DNA of 64,000 bases from JALZVT01 sp964634815 (GCA_964634815.1 CAZWMD010000017.1:6763-70762), one strand, 5' to 3'; shown: positions 26,454 through 35,270, counted from the stretch's first letter. The notes: generated by a model from the letters alone, not told the origin. Translations and numbers: made by a program.

Positions 26454-27230
26454 GTGGCGCTAGCGAAGTTCAGCCGATCTATAGAGGGTTCAGTGGCCAT
26501 TATCACCGGTGCGGCCAGTGGCATGGGGCAGGCCACCGCCAGGGTGTTTGCCGATGCAGGGGCGCGGCTCGCCCTGATCGACATCAATGAAGAACCGCTT
26601 ATGCAAGAAGTGGCGCACATTTCCGATGCTGGTGCCGATGTCCGCGGCTACCCGCTTGATCTATCGGATGGCGCCGCGATACAGGCGACAGTAGGGCGCA
26701 TCGCTGACGATTTTGGTGGCATTGATATCCTGGTAAACAACGCGGGTATCTCTCTATTTGCGCCGATTGATTCTGAGGATTTTGAAGAGCGCTGGGCGCT
26801 GTCAATGAGCGTTCTGCTGACAGCTCATACCCGCACCATTCGTGCGGCTCTGCCATTTTTACGACAAGCCGAACACCCACGAATAGTTAATATCGCATCT
26901 ACCGAAGGGCTGGGTGCAACGGCCGGCGGTAGCCCGTATACCGCTGCCAAAACGGGGGTGATTGGCCTCACACGTTCGCTGGCGGTTGAGCTCGGGCGCG
27001 AGAACATCACGGTGAATTGCATTTGTCCTGGCCCTATTAACACCGGGATGACGGCGGAGATTAATGATGATCACAAAACAATCTTCGCCAAGCGCAGAGT
27101 TGCCCTGCGGCGTTACGCTGATCCGGAGGAGGTAGCTCATGGAACGCTTTCGCTAGTCTTGCCAGCGTCTTCCTTCATCACCGGAGTAGCGCTGCCCATT
27201 GATGGTGGGCTGACGATTCGCAACGCATGA
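26454..27230 (+). CDS. Short-chain dehydrogenase/reductase (SDR)
   Basis: A 258-residue classical SDR. The cofactor loop is ITGAASGMGQATA; the Asp in LALIDINE predicts NAD(H) preference. NNAG and the catalytic pair YTAAK (Tyr, Lys) with the Ser in NIASTEGLG are in place, and it ends with GVALPIDGGLTI. It oxidises or reduces an unknown alcohol/ketone. Start GTG at 26454 with GAGGGG upstream. It precedes an MBL-fold hydrolase by about 50 bases, likely one operon. Confidence 0.9.
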   Translation: MALAKFSRSIEGSVAIITGAASGMGQATARVFADAGARLALIDINEEPLMQEVAHISDAGADVRGYPLDLSDGAAIQATVGRIADDFGGIDILVNNAGISLFAPIDSEDFEERWALSMSVLLTAHTRTIRAALPFLRQAEHPRIVNIASTEGLGATAGGSPYTAAKTGVIGLTRSLAVELGRENITVNCICPGPINTGMTAEINDDHKTIFAKRRVALRRYADPEEVAHGTLSLVLPASSFITGVALPIDGGLTIRNA

Positions 27231-27283
27231 CGCGAGCTTTTGGCGAGAGGTTTTGTGGCGAAGACCGATAAGGAGCGATGTCG

Positions 27284-28141
27284 ATGAGCGATCTGGACGT
27301 TCTCACGTGGAAGATAGGTGACGTCTCTATTCACAGATACGTCGAGCTAACGACAGCATCGCTTGGGCCACATTTGCTGCCACAGGCCACCCCCGAAGCT
27401 CTTGCCGAACACAGGTGGCTTGCGCCTTTTCTGGATGAGCGTCAGAGGCTTATCCTTAGTATGCACAGCTTTGTGGTGGAAACCCCGGACCGGACCATTC
27501 TGGTGGATACCTGTATTGGCAATGATAAGGACCGGAGTTATCCAAAGTGGAACCACATGCAATCAGATTTTCTTCAACGATTGAGCGCTGACGGTTTCCC
27601 ACCTGATCGTTTTGATACTGTCCTGTGCACCCACATGCACGTTGATCATGTGGGATGGAATACCCGACTAGTGGCGGATCGTTTTGTACCAACGTTCACT
27701 GCGGCCAGGTATCTGTACAACTCCGCAGAATGGGATCACTGGCGACACGAGCCTCAGGAGTATGGACCGGTTGCCGAAGATTCTGTGCTGCCCGTGATAG
27801 AAGCCGGACTTGCAGACTTTGTAGGCGCGGATCATAAGGTGTGTCCGGAAGTTCAACTCGAGAGTACGCCGGGGCACACACCCGGACACGTTAGCGTGCA
27901 CATTCGTTCGCGGGGCGAGGAAGCTGTGATTACCGGCGATATGATTCATCACCCGTGCCAGATAGCTCACGATGATTGGTCCAGTACTGCCGATGTTGAT
28001 CCTGTTTTGTCAGCAGCAACGCGAAAAGACTTTTTGCACCGATACGCGGATAGGCCGGTGCTGATTCTTGGAACGCACTTTGCCACGCCTACCGCAGGCA
28101 GATTGGTGCGCGACGGGACCAGCTTTCGGTTGGACTATTGA
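27284..28141 (+). CDS. Metallo-beta-lactamase-fold hydrolase (lactonase-like)
   Basis: A 285-residue MBL-fold enzyme. The dinuclear zinc motif is CTHMHVDHVGWN (HxHxDH), with further ligands in STPGHTPGHVSVH, AVITGDMIHHP and the C-terminal LGTHFATPTAG. The overall layout resembles quorum-quenching lactonases and related esterases; the substrate is unknown. Two ATGs (27278, 27284) are in frame: the AAGGAG at 27270-27275 is only two bases from the first but eight from the second, so I choose 27284. Confidence 0.87.
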   Translation: MSDLDVLTWKIGDVSIHRYVELTTASLGPHLLPQATPEALAEHRWLAPFLDERQRLILSMHSFVVETPDRTILVDTCIGNDKDRSYPKWNHMQSDFLQRLSADGFPPDRFDTVLCTHMHVDHVGWNTRLVADRFVPTFTAARYLYNSAEWDHWRHEPQEYGPVAEDSVLPVIEAGLADFVGADHKVCPEVQLESTPGHTPGHVSVHIRSRGEEAVITGDMIHHPCQIAHDDWSSTADVDPVLSAATRKDFLHRYADRPVLILGTHFATPTAGRLVRDGTSFRLDY

Positions 28142-28277
28142 CTGTATATTTGTTGATCGGATCGCTTGTTAATATTGTTGCTTATGGTTTTGATTCGGGC
28201 GTTCGGTGAGGGAAATCGATCACGGTTTTTTGTGTCGCGGTAGGTAGTCTGGGGGCAGGGATTCATAGGATGAACGG

Positions 28278-28784
28278 ATGTCAGCTAGCCCTGCAACGCT
28301 AAAAAAGTATCAACCACGATCTTTGTGGCTGGCTCTGCTTTTGTTTCTGCCGTCGGCCTACTCTTCAGCAGAGGCCTACCAACCCCTGTTCTCAAACGAG
28401 ATGCTGCAGTCTCTTGATCCTGCCACGCGTGAACGTTTTGCAGAGTTGGAAAATGAAAACAAACGGCGCTGGCGCAACCGGAATCCCCAAAAGCCGGATA
28501 TTGAAGCGGCCCAGCGACAGCACGCAGAGACTCAGGCAATGCTGCAGCGATTTGAGGAGAGTCGTCGTCTTGAGCAGGCCGCTGCGGCGCGACAGACTGA
28601 GCGATCGTTAGAACAACAACAGAGGTGTGCTGTTGTGGCATCGGAGATTGAAAACCTGTCTGCGGGTGGCTCTTTTTACGAAACCCTGGATGACGGCCAA
28701 CGTCGATATTTATCGGACAATGAGGTCGCAGAGCGGGTGAAATTTCAGCAAAAGAGTTATAACAAGCACTGCAAAGGCTTATGA
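28278..28784 (+). CDS. Small exported protein with DUF4124-type C-terminal part
   Basis: A 168-residue predicted periplasmic protein: signal peptide with core LWLALLLFLPSAYSSAEA, then a charged helical region (ERFAELENENKRRWRNRNPQKP...EESRRLEQAAAARQTERSLEQQQ in order) and a C-terminal block with Cys, YLSDNEVAERVKFQQKSYNKHC. This tail resembles the region after DUF4124 domains in other gammaproteobacterial proteins, from memory. Function unknown. The next gene, of similar type, begins at or near its stop. Confidence 0.72.
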   Translation: MSASPATLKKYQPRSLWLALLLFLPSAYSSAEAYQPLFSNEMLQSLDPATRERFAELENENKRRWRNRNPQKPDIEAAQRQHAETQAMLQRFEESRRLEQAAAARQTERSLEQQQRCAVVASEIENLSAGGSFYETLDDGQRRYLSDNEVAERVKFQQKSYNKHCKGL

Positions 28785-29438
28785 GCAGAAATCCTGAAAA
28801 CCCATTTTCGTTGCGCCGGTAGTCTCTTTTCTCTGCGAGCTCCAGCGGGAGGTCGCAAGCTATTCTCAGTTTCGCTCTGCCTGGTCCTTGTTCAGCTTGT
28901 TCTTATTCCCGATGTCCTTGGGCAAAGCAAGGTCGCTGATCCCTCCGACACATCGTCCACTACACAGGTCTTTCGTTCCGTAAATGCCGAGGGTGTGGTG
29001 GAGTTTAATGACTACGGAGACGGCGTTGCGATTTCCGTAGAACCCCCGCAGAGAGTTGGACGCCGAGAGATTCAGCGTGTCCGTAAGAGACAACAAGACA
29101 TACTTGAGGTGGCGCAGCTACTTAACTCTGAGCGTACTGATCGAGAAGCACAGCGTCGACGCGATAGAGAACGACGAGCGCGCCTGGACGCGGCTTCGAT
29201 TCGGGCTGCGCGGGACGCCTATTATCCCTCCGGCCGCCGGGGCTTCTCGCCGTTCCTGTTACCCCGCTCATCAAATCGTTTCAGAGGTTTTGGGCGCGGT
29301 CGTCAGGGCCGTAACAAGGTGTATTCACCAGACCTGGATTACCCCCGAGGCCGTTCCAGAGGCCAGCGATCAGGTAAATCACAGCCTGCAGCGCCACCGT
29401 CCCAAGCCATCTTTGATCTGAATTCTCCCGCATCCTGA
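28785..29438 (+). CDS. Exported DUF4124-like, Arg-rich protein; start unresolved
   Basis: The frame is open from 28785 to the stop at 29438. The first GTG (28995) would cut off an obvious signal peptide, coded at 28854-28922 (GRKLFSVSLCLVLVQLVLIP then DVLGQ), and the DUF4124-like motif VFRSVNAEGVVEFNDYG. No ATG/GTG/TTG lies in this frame upstream. An ATG at 28781, overlapping the previous stop, reads 13 codons in another frame and stops at 28820. One extra base there would join it to the signal peptide, so either the assembly has a single-base error or the start is unusual. The mature part is Arg-rich, with a basic helix and an RGFGRGRQGR-like region. Function unknown. Confidence 0.65.
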   Translation, partial: AEILKTHFRCAGSLFSLRAPAGGRKLFSVSLCLVLVQLVLIPDVLGQSKVADPSDTSSTTQVFRSVNAEGVVEFNDYGDGVAISVEPPQRVGRREIQRVRKRQQDILEVAQLLNSERTDREAQRRRDRERRARLDAASIRAARDAYYPSGRRGFSPFLLPRSSNRFRGFGRGRQGRNKVYSPDLDYPRGRSRGQRSGKSQPAAPPSQAIFDLNSPAS

Positions 29439-29466
29439 AGAAAGCAGGCGCTGGCAGTGGGCTCGC

Positions 29467-30681
29467 TCAAGGCGCCGCAATCACTCCAGCATCGACAAGA
29501 TCATTGATGCGTTCCTGCAAACCTAGCTCTGTGAGTATTTCCGTCGTGTGTTCACCGATGTCCGGAGCAGGGGTGGGTGTCGCGAGGGGAGTACCAATGA
29601 AACGCGGTGCGGTTCTGGCTTCTCGCAACGGGCCCGCGATTGGGTGGTGCAGGTCGCGAAATACCTTGTTGTTCATAACCTGAGGGTCGGCGGCTAATTC
29701 AGTTAATGCGCCGGCCCGGGCGAAAGGCACCTCATGTTTGTTCAAACGCGCTTCCGCTTCTGCGAGAGTCAGTTTCTTTGCAGCAGCGGCAACAGTGGAT
29801 TGCAGTACTTCGCGGTATTCGTTGCGATGCTTCATGCGTCCATTGATGGTGTTGAACCGACTATCTTCCGCTAATTGCGGCAGCTCGTAGGCAGCACACA
29901 GACCCTGAAACTCGGCGTCTGAAAGGGTCATTGTGGCACCCCAGCCATCAGCATATTCGGTGAGGTGTCCAGAGGCCCCTATGGGCGGGCGCTCATCGAT
30001 TATCGAGCCTTCTTCTGTCTGCAGAATAAGATCTGCGGCAACGTCTGCCCAACTGAACGCAATCGCGGTGTCCAGCATGGACAATTCGATGTGTTGACCG
30101 GTTCCTGATTTGCTTCGTGCAAGCAGAGCGGCGGTGATTGCCTGACTGCCAGTGTACGCGGTGAGCTTATCAAGCAGCAGCATGTTGACCTGTTCCGGCA
30201 CCTCGGGATGTTCGATATGAATTCGCCCTTGAACCTGGGCGATACCGGAGAAGCTTTGAATGATGGGATCGTAGGCCCGTTGTCCAGCGCGCGGACCAGA
30301 TTGGCCAAAACCACTGATTGACAGGTACACCAATCCAGGATTCTCCGCTGACAAGTGGTCGTAGCCGATGCCCAGTCGGTTAACGACCCCGGGGCGGAAG
30401 TTTTGAATGACAACATCTGCGTCGCGGGCTAGCCGATGGACGATGTCTATGCCCTCTTCACGACCAAGATCCAGGGCTATGGAGCGCTTGCCTCGGTTTA
30501 GCACATGAAAGAAACCCGAAAACCCATTTCGCTGGCTACCAACGTGCCGCTGAATATCGCCGGTCAACCGCTCGACCTTGATCACCTCTGCACCCTGATC
30601 GGCGAGTAGAGCGGCCGTTAGCGGACCCGATACCACCGCAGCAAGGTCAAGCACCCGAAAGCCCGTGAGCGGCCCGCTCAT
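29467..30681 (-). CDS. CaiB/BaiF family CoA-transferase
   Basis: A 404-residue family III CoA-transferase starting MSGPLTGFRVLDLAAVVSGP. VIKVERLTGDIQR, NRGKRSIALDLGREEG, NFRPGVVNRLGIGYD, YLSISGFGQSGP and RAYDPIIQSFSG are family blocks; the Asp of AYDP is at the place of the catalytic aspartate that forms the anhydride with CoA donors. The ATG at 30681 is used instead of one 27 codons upstream. Unlike the 3973 paralogue it lacks the GHDINY racemase motif, so it is a transferase. Substrate unknown. Confidence 0.88.
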   Translation of the reverse strand: MSGPLTGFRVLDLAAVVSGPLTAALLADQGAEVIKVERLTGDIQRHVGSQRNGFSGFFHVLNRGKRSIALDLGREEGIDIVHRLARDADVVIQNFRPGVVNRLGIGYDHLSAENPGLVYLSISGFGQSGPRAGQRAYDPIIQSFSGIAQVQGRIHIEHPEVPEQVNMLLLDKLTAYTGSQAITAALLARSKSGTGQHIELSMLDTAIAFSWADVAADLILQTEEGSIIDERPPIGASGHLTEYADGWGATMTLSDAEFQGLCAAYELPQLAEDSRFNTINGRMKHRNEYREVLQSTVAAAAKKLTLAEAEARLNKHEVPFARAGALTELAADPQVMNNKVFRDLHHPIAGPLREARTAPRFIGTPLATPTPAPDIGEHTTEILTELGLQERINDLVDAGVIAAP

Positions 30682-30826
30682 ATTGCGTCCGCCGACGCCT
30701 GCCGCTGAAATAGCCTGATCCTTACGCTGCCTATCAACGTTTAATTCTCCAAATATCTGCACATTAGCCCAATTCCCGATCGATCACTCTATCAGAGCGT
30801 CCCGGGCCCACCTCTTCTCTGGAGAA

Positions 30827-31016
30827 TGGGACATCCAGGAATTTGGGACATCCAGGAATTTGGGACATCCANNNNNNNNNNNNNNNNNNNNNNNNNNNNN
30901 NNNNNNNNNNNNNNNNNNNNNNNNNNNNNNNNNNNNNNNNNNNNNNNNNNNNNNNNNNNNNNNNNNNNNNNTGGGACATCCAGGAATTTGGGACATCCAG
31001 GAATTTGGGACATCCA
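30827..31016. repeat. Tandem 17-bp REP-like repeat broken by a 100-N gap
   Basis: Units of TGGGACATCCAGGAATT (17 bp) stand head to tail: two and a partial before the gap (30827-30871) and the same 45 bases again after it (30972-31016). N fills 30872-30971. The copy number in the genome is unknown: the flanks may overlap, or an array may have collapsed. An inverted arm CCTGGATGTCC lies at 31044-31054. The core GGGACATCCAGG recurs across 30-56 kb. Confidence 0.88.
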
Positions 31017-31068
31017 ACAATCTCGGATACGGCAAATCCTTTGCCTGGATGTCCGGTAAACTCGTGAA

Positions 31069-31293
31069 ATGGATTCTCAGGAAACAGATTCGCAATTCTC
31101 AGGCGGCTTACAGGCCGCCATTCGGCTTTGCGAGCAAGAGTTGCTAAGGCTGCAAGAGGAGCTGGAGGTGATCAGGTCTAGCGATCATCCAGAGCGACGG
31201 ACGCTGATTCTGGGGCATGTGAACCGCATTGATGAACGACAGGATGCCCTGGAGGCGCTTAGAGCGGCGATCGAAGACCCACAGGGGGGCTAG
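31069..31293 (+). CDS. Small coiled-coil protein of unknown function
   Basis: A 74-residue protein. Most of it is one or two amphipathic helices (QAAIRLCEQELLRLQEELEV and RIDERQDALEALRAAIEDP), so a coiled coil is likely. No signal peptide or metal motif. I do not recognise the family; SlyX-like size, but the sequence does not match SlyX. It overlaps the convergent GshB-like gene by four bases. Confidence 0.55.
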   Translation: MDSQETDSQFSGGLQAAIRLCEQELLRLQEELEVIRSSDHPERRTLILGHVNRIDERQDALEALRAAIEDPQGG

Positions 31294-32237
31294 TTTAGAA
31301 GCGTCCTTAGGGCTTGAGCCAGACGCTGGTTCACACTTGGCTTGGTGCTCGACTCCAGGGTAGATAAGGTCGCAAGCCCGCCTGGATTGGCAACATTGAT
31401 CTCGATAAGCCAGGGGAACGCCATATCTATGGCGGCGAACCGAATCCCATTATTTGAAAGATAGTTGCCTATATCTTGTATTTTCGAGACCTGTTGGCTG
31501 TCCAAAATTACAGGACGTGGTCGCGCCCCCTGGCTCAGGTTGGCAAGAAAATTGCGGTCCGGGATGCGCAGGTAACTTCCAATAATGGAGCCGTTAACCC
31601 AGAGTGAGCGAGTCTCTCCTGAAACAATCTCTTCAACGTACGCTTGCAGTACGCAGTAGCGGCCGTCTTTGGTTGAGGATTTGAGTGCTCGCTCCAGATT
31701 GTCTGCGGCCGAGACCAGAACCACTCCCCGGCCGTAGCTTCCCGCACTGGGTTTCACTACCCACTGAGCGACCTCGGGGTGGCGCGTTGCCGCTGCAACC
31801 AAATCCTTGGGTGAACTGCCGGTAAAGGTGAGCGGTGAATGCGGCAGGTTTGCGTGCTTGGAATGAAAAAAAGCCGTAGCCATTGGGCTGTTCACAAGTT
31901 TCTCTGGAGGCAGATTATTCAAGATTTGGCAGCGATCCAGGAAGTCATACTGCTCACCCAGGCCCAGCATCCACACCAGGTCAAACGTATCGAGCGGCGT
32001 CGCCCCTGCACAGACGGTCTGTTCCATCATGGCGAGTGAACTGTGGCTGAAGACGCTGACCTCCCAACCGTCCTGCTGGAGCGCATCCGTAATGCGCTGA
32101 TGATTGTCGTTGTGCGGGGAAACGCCGTTAGATAATAGCGCCAGTCGGGGTGGGCCATTAGGTGAATGCTGTTCAGGGTCGCTTGAGGACTGGGTTTGGC
32201 TGCGCAAAGTATCTGTATTTTGGTGGCGAACCGACAT
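31290..32237 (-). CDS. Glutathione synthetase-like ATP-grasp protein
   Basis: A 315-residue ATP-grasp protein resembling the GshB family. LALLSNGVSPHNDNHQRI stands at the N-terminus; WVVKPSAGSYGRGVVLV is the phosphate loop, YCVLQAYVEEIVSGETRSLWV and NLSQGARPRPV follow, and WLIEINVANPGG supplies the metal-binding Glu/Asn. E. coli GshB has the equivalent KPLDGMGGASI, NLAAGGRGEPRPL and LTEINVTSPT. The N-terminal substrate domain differs, so it may ligate another peptide or amino acid. It stands divergent to nadA. True gshB is not implied. Confidence 0.75.
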   Translation of the reverse strand: MSVRHQNTDTLRSQTQSSSDPEQHSPNGPPRLALLSNGVSPHNDNHQRITDALQQDGWEVSVFSHSSLAMMEQTVCAGATPLDTFDLVWMLGLGEQYDFLDRCQILNNLPPEKLVNSPMATAFFHSKHANLPHSPLTFTGSSPKDLVAAATRHPEVAQWVVKPSAGSYGRGVVLVSAADNLERALKSSTKDGRYCVLQAYVEEIVSGETRSLWVNGSIIGSYLRIPDRNFLANLSQGARPRPVILDSQQVSKIQDIGNYLSNNGIRFAAIDMAFPWLIEINVANPGGLATLSTLESSTKPSVNQRLAQALRTLLN

Positions 32238-32312
32238 AGCTTAGCAGCCCGGGCAGAACCAGGATGATTCCTAACTCCTCGTCTTTAGATGTCTGGATGG
32301 TAAACTCCGGTC

Positions 32313-33359
32313 ATGGAAAACTCAGATACCAATCTTCCCGATTTCACACTCAGCGATGAGCAGATTCCCTTGTATGAGCCTGCGGTCCTCGATGAGTCCC
32401 ATAAGAATGAGCTGAAAGCAGAAATTAAGTCGCTGTTGAAGGATCGCGGTGCCGCTCTGGTTGCTCATTACTATGTGGATCAGGATGTCCAGGATTTGGC
32501 TGATGAAACTGGCGGGTGCGTCTCTGATTCGCTGGAGATGGCTCGGTTTGGCCGAGACCACAGTGCCGAGACGCTCATCGTTGCTGGTGTCAAATTCATG
32601 GGCGAAACAGCAAAAATTTTGTCTCCCGAAAAAACGGTTTACATGCCGACCCTTGAGGCTGAATGCAGTTTGGACATCGGCTGCCCGCCAGAAGAGTTCG
32701 AGGCATTTTGCAAGGAACATAGCGATCGCACGGTCGTCGTTTACGCAAACACTTCGGCGAAAGTGAAAGCGCTGTCTGACTGGGTGGTTACCAGTAGCGT
32801 TGCGTTGCCAATAGTGGAGTCCTTGCACGCCAAAGGCGAGAAAGTCTTGTGGGCACCTGATAAGCACCTGGGCGGCTATATACAAAAAGAAACAGGCGCC
32901 GACATGCTGCTTTGGAACGGAGCCTGCATTGTTCACGAAGAATTCAAATCCAAAGCGCTTTTTGATCTGAAAGCGGTGTATCCCGACGCGGGTGTTTTAG
33001 TGCATCCAGAATCTCCAGCGGCCGTGGTTGACTTAGCGGACTGCGTAGGTTCGACGAGTCAAATTATTAAGGCTGCTGGTGAACTGCCGAACGACACGTT
33101 TATTGTTGCCACCGACCGGGGCATTTTCCATTACCTTCGGAAAGAAAACCCGGGTAAGCGATTTATTGAGGCGCCTACTGCTGGTGATGGTGCAACCTGT
33201 CGCAGCTGTGCCCATTGCCCGTGGATGGCAATGAACGAGCTTGAGGCTCTGCGCGATTGTTTGCTGGATGGTACGGGTCGGGAAATACTTGTTGATCCTG
33301 AGGTTGGCAAGCAGGCGATGGTGCCGTTGCGGCGCATGCTGGACTTCCCCCGGCCTTAG
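32313..33359 (+). CDS. nadA: Quinolinate synthase NadA
   Basis: A 348-residue enzyme that condenses iminoaspartate with dihydroxyacetone phosphate to quinolinate in NAD synthesis. It needs a [4Fe-4S] cluster held by three Cys; candidates are in TLEAECSLDIGC, LWNGACIVHEEF and the C-terminal CRSCAHCPWMAMN. ALVAHYYVDQDVQDLAD and GVKFMGETAKILSPEKTVYMP are family blocks. It opens the nadA-bepA-tusA-perM-dapA-bamC region shared with Pseudomonas. Confidence 0.96.
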   Translation: MENSDTNLPDFTLSDEQIPLYEPAVLDESHKNELKAEIKSLLKDRGAALVAHYYVDQDVQDLADETGGCVSDSLEMARFGRDHSAETLIVAGVKFMGETAKILSPEKTVYMPTLEAECSLDIGCPPEEFEAFCKEHSDRTVVVYANTSAKVKALSDWVVTSSVALPIVESLHAKGEKVLWAPDKHLGGYIQKETGADMLLWNGACIVHEEFKSKALFDLKAVYPDAGVLVHPESPAAVVDLADCVGSTSQIIKAAGELPNDTFIVATDRGIFHYLRKENPGKRFIEAPTAGDGATCRSCAHCPWMAMNELEALRDCLLDGTGREILVDPEVGKQAMVPLRRMLDFPRP

Positions 33360-33417
33360 TATTTCTTGTGGCTCTGTTGGTTCTCGAGACCGTTTGCGTC
33401 AGAGCAATTGGCCTGGG

Positions 33418-34908
33418 CTATGCGCCTCTTTTGCGCTGAATTTCACGGATATCGGTAAGCCTTGCTTCGAGGCGAGCGAGCAATTGAAAATCGTCTGGAT
33501 CAACCAGACCGCGTGCGTATTCCAAATGACTAACGGCCCGTGCGTAGGCTCCATGCATTGCAAAAAACTCGGCGCGGGCCCGGTGGACGCCGATGATATC
33601 GCCAGCTTTGCCCGCAACTTCTGCGAGTTGGTACCAAACCTGAGCGTCGTCGCTGTGGGATCTGCTCAGTCGCTCAAGCAAAAACTCCGCTTCTTCAAAA
33701 CGCTCAGATTCAACGAGTCCTCTGGCGTATAGCATCGACAGAGCGATGTTGGATGGATTAAGTACGAGTTGCCGTGCCAGCAAATTCTGCGCTTCATCCG
33801 TTATGCCGGCGTTAAGTAGCAACTCAGCGTGAGTGGCCGTAACCAGAAGCCGGTTGGGCATTTTTTCCAGTAAAGGCCTAAGCTCGGCCAACGCTTTATC
33901 GTGTTTTCCGCTTTGAGACAGGGCCAGGGCATAGCCGTACCGAGCGCCCGTGTCCTCGGGAGCATCTCGGAGTTTCTTTTTGAAGAGCCTCGATGCTTCT
34001 TCTGTGGAATTGGCGTAATGCAGAATCACGCGTGAGCGCATCATCTGATAGTCAACAGAATCTTCGTAGCTCTCTTCAAGTGGCGTCCGGGAAATTTGAT
34101 TCTTTGCATCGCTAATGCGTGATTCGCTCACCGGGTGCGTGAGCAAAAACTCTGGAGGTGTCTTGGTAAATCGAAATGCCCGGCGCATACGATCAAACAT
34201 TCGGGCCATGCCGTTGGGGTCCATGCCACTGTTGATCAGCGTATTCAAACCGACCCGATCCGCCTCTTGTTCGCGTGAGCGGCTGTAACGTAATTGGCTA
34301 TTGATTGCGGCTGCCTGACTGGTAGACAGGGCAGCCAACCCGGCATCTCCTCCAGCGAGGGCGCCGAGAGCAATCGCAGCGACCAATGATGCAAGCGTGG
34401 GAATGGTCATGCTGCGCTGTTGTTCCAGGCCACGGGCGAAGTGACGCTGGCTTAGATGAGCCAGCTCATGAGCCACCACTGAGGAGTATTCGTGCACATC
34501 CTCGGCGTGCAAGAACAGGCCCATATTGATGCCTACGACGCCACCAGGAGCGGCAAACGCATTGATCTGAGGATCGTCTATGAGTACGACGCTCAGAATG
34601 CCATCTCGCAGCTCCGAGTATTGGGTCAGACGCCTGAGTTGCACATCGGTGTAGTACTTCAGCAGCGGATCAGAGGAGAGCGGCAGCGTAGCGCGGATTT
34701 GCTGCAAGAAACTGGCACCAATACGGGCCTCGGTCTCGAGAGAGACAAGCGCTGAGGAGCTATCACCGAGTAACGGTAGCTCTTTCGGAGGTGCCGGGGT
34801 CGCTGGTGAGCTGGCCAAGACGAGGCAGGTTGCCCCGATGGAGAGCCAGCGTCTGGCGCGGCGGTTTGACGGTTGCTTGGTGTCGTTATCTTGCATCTTG
34901 TTTCGCAT
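33418..34908 (-). CDS. bepA: BepA-like M48 metalloprotease with TPR domain
   Basis: A 496-residue periplasmic zinc protease/chaperone involved in outer-membrane protein quality control. An N-terminal signal segment (WLSIGATCLVLASSPATPAP) is followed by the M48 domain with HELAH (His147, Glu148, His151) and the third ligand in SREQEADRVG, then TPRs (ARYGYALALSQSGKHDKALAEL, ATHAELLLNAGITDEAQNLL, ARGLVESERFEEAEFLLERL). The start is either the ATG at 34908 or that at 34896; neither has a strong ribosome site. Divergent from tusA. Confidence 0.9.
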   Translation of the reverse strand: MRNKMQDNDTKQPSNRRARRWLSIGATCLVLASSPATPAPPKELPLLGDSSSALVSLETEARIGASFLQQIRATLPLSSDPLLKYYTDVQLRRLTQYSELRDGILSVVLIDDPQINAFAAPGGVVGINMGLFLHAEDVHEYSSVVAHELAHLSQRHFARGLEQQRSMTIPTLASLVAAIALGALAGGDAGLAALSTSQAAAINSQLRYSRSREQEADRVGLNTLINSGMDPNGMARMFDRMRRAFRFTKTPPEFLLTHPVSESRISDAKNQISRTPLEESYEDSVDYQMMRSRVILHYANSTEEASRLFKKKLRDAPEDTGARYGYALALSQSGKHDKALAELRPLLEKMPNRLLVTATHAELLLNAGITDEAQNLLARQLVLNPSNIALSMLYARGLVESERFEEAEFLLERLSRSHSDDAQVWYQLAEVAGKAGDIIGVHRARAEFFAMHGAYARAVSHLEYARGLVDPDDFQLLARLEARLTDIREIQRKRGA

Positions 34909-35018
34909 AATGAAAGGAACGTGCGAAAAGCGCAAAGTTCCCTTGGCTTGCGTCCTACCCAGATCCCCTGATCCGTCGGCCCCGCCCGGTTCAGCTGTGA
35001 GATACTGGGAGGATGACA

Positions 35019-35270
35019 ATGTACTGTGCCCTCTCCCAAGAAGTAGACGCCGAGCTGGATGTACAGGGGCTGAACTGCCCCATGCCGCTGCTCAAGGCCA
35101 AACAGGCGCTTAACAGGCTGTCCGCCGGCGAGTTGCTGCGGGTTCGGGCGACGGATCCGGGTTCTGTGAGGGATTTTGAAGTGTTTAGCCAGCAGAGCGG
35201 TAATGAACTGCTGGATGCGCAGACCCTGGACAGTACATTTGTGTATTTATTGCGCAAACGACCAGATTAA
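35019..35270 (+). CDS. tusA: TusA-family sulfur carrier protein
   Basis: An 83-residue SirA/TusA protein: ELDVQGLNCPMPLLKAKQALNRL holds the sulfur-carrying Cys in the CPxP motif, followed by LLRVRATDPGSVRDFEVF. TusA passes sulfane sulfur for tRNA thiolation and other uses. ATGs lie at 35013 and 35019; GGGAGG directly touches the first but is six bases from the second, so 35019 is the likely start. It neighbours bepA and perM as in Pseudomonas. Confidence 0.93.
   Translation: MYCALSQEVDAELDVQGLNCPMPLLKAKQALNRLSAGELLRVRATDPGSVRDFEVFSQQSGNELLDAQTLDSTFVYLLRKRPD

Noticed and set aside
28811..28823. Programmed +1 frameshift at CGG-TAG, like that of prfB
   Set aside because: There is no Shine-Dalgarno-like stimulator at the right distance and no slippery CTT codon; a base error is simpler.
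30827..31054. CRISPR array
   Set aside because: The 17-base units follow each other without spacers, and no cas gene is in the window.
26115..32312. Integrative island with att repeats
   Set aside because: No integrase gene and no second copy of the tRNA 3' end could be found up to nadA; the gap prevents a firm statement.
31050..32330. Similar leader sequences before the small coiled-coil gene and nadA (GGTAAACTC...ATGG)
   Set aside because: The likeness is about 12 scattered bases around two start codons and is within chance.
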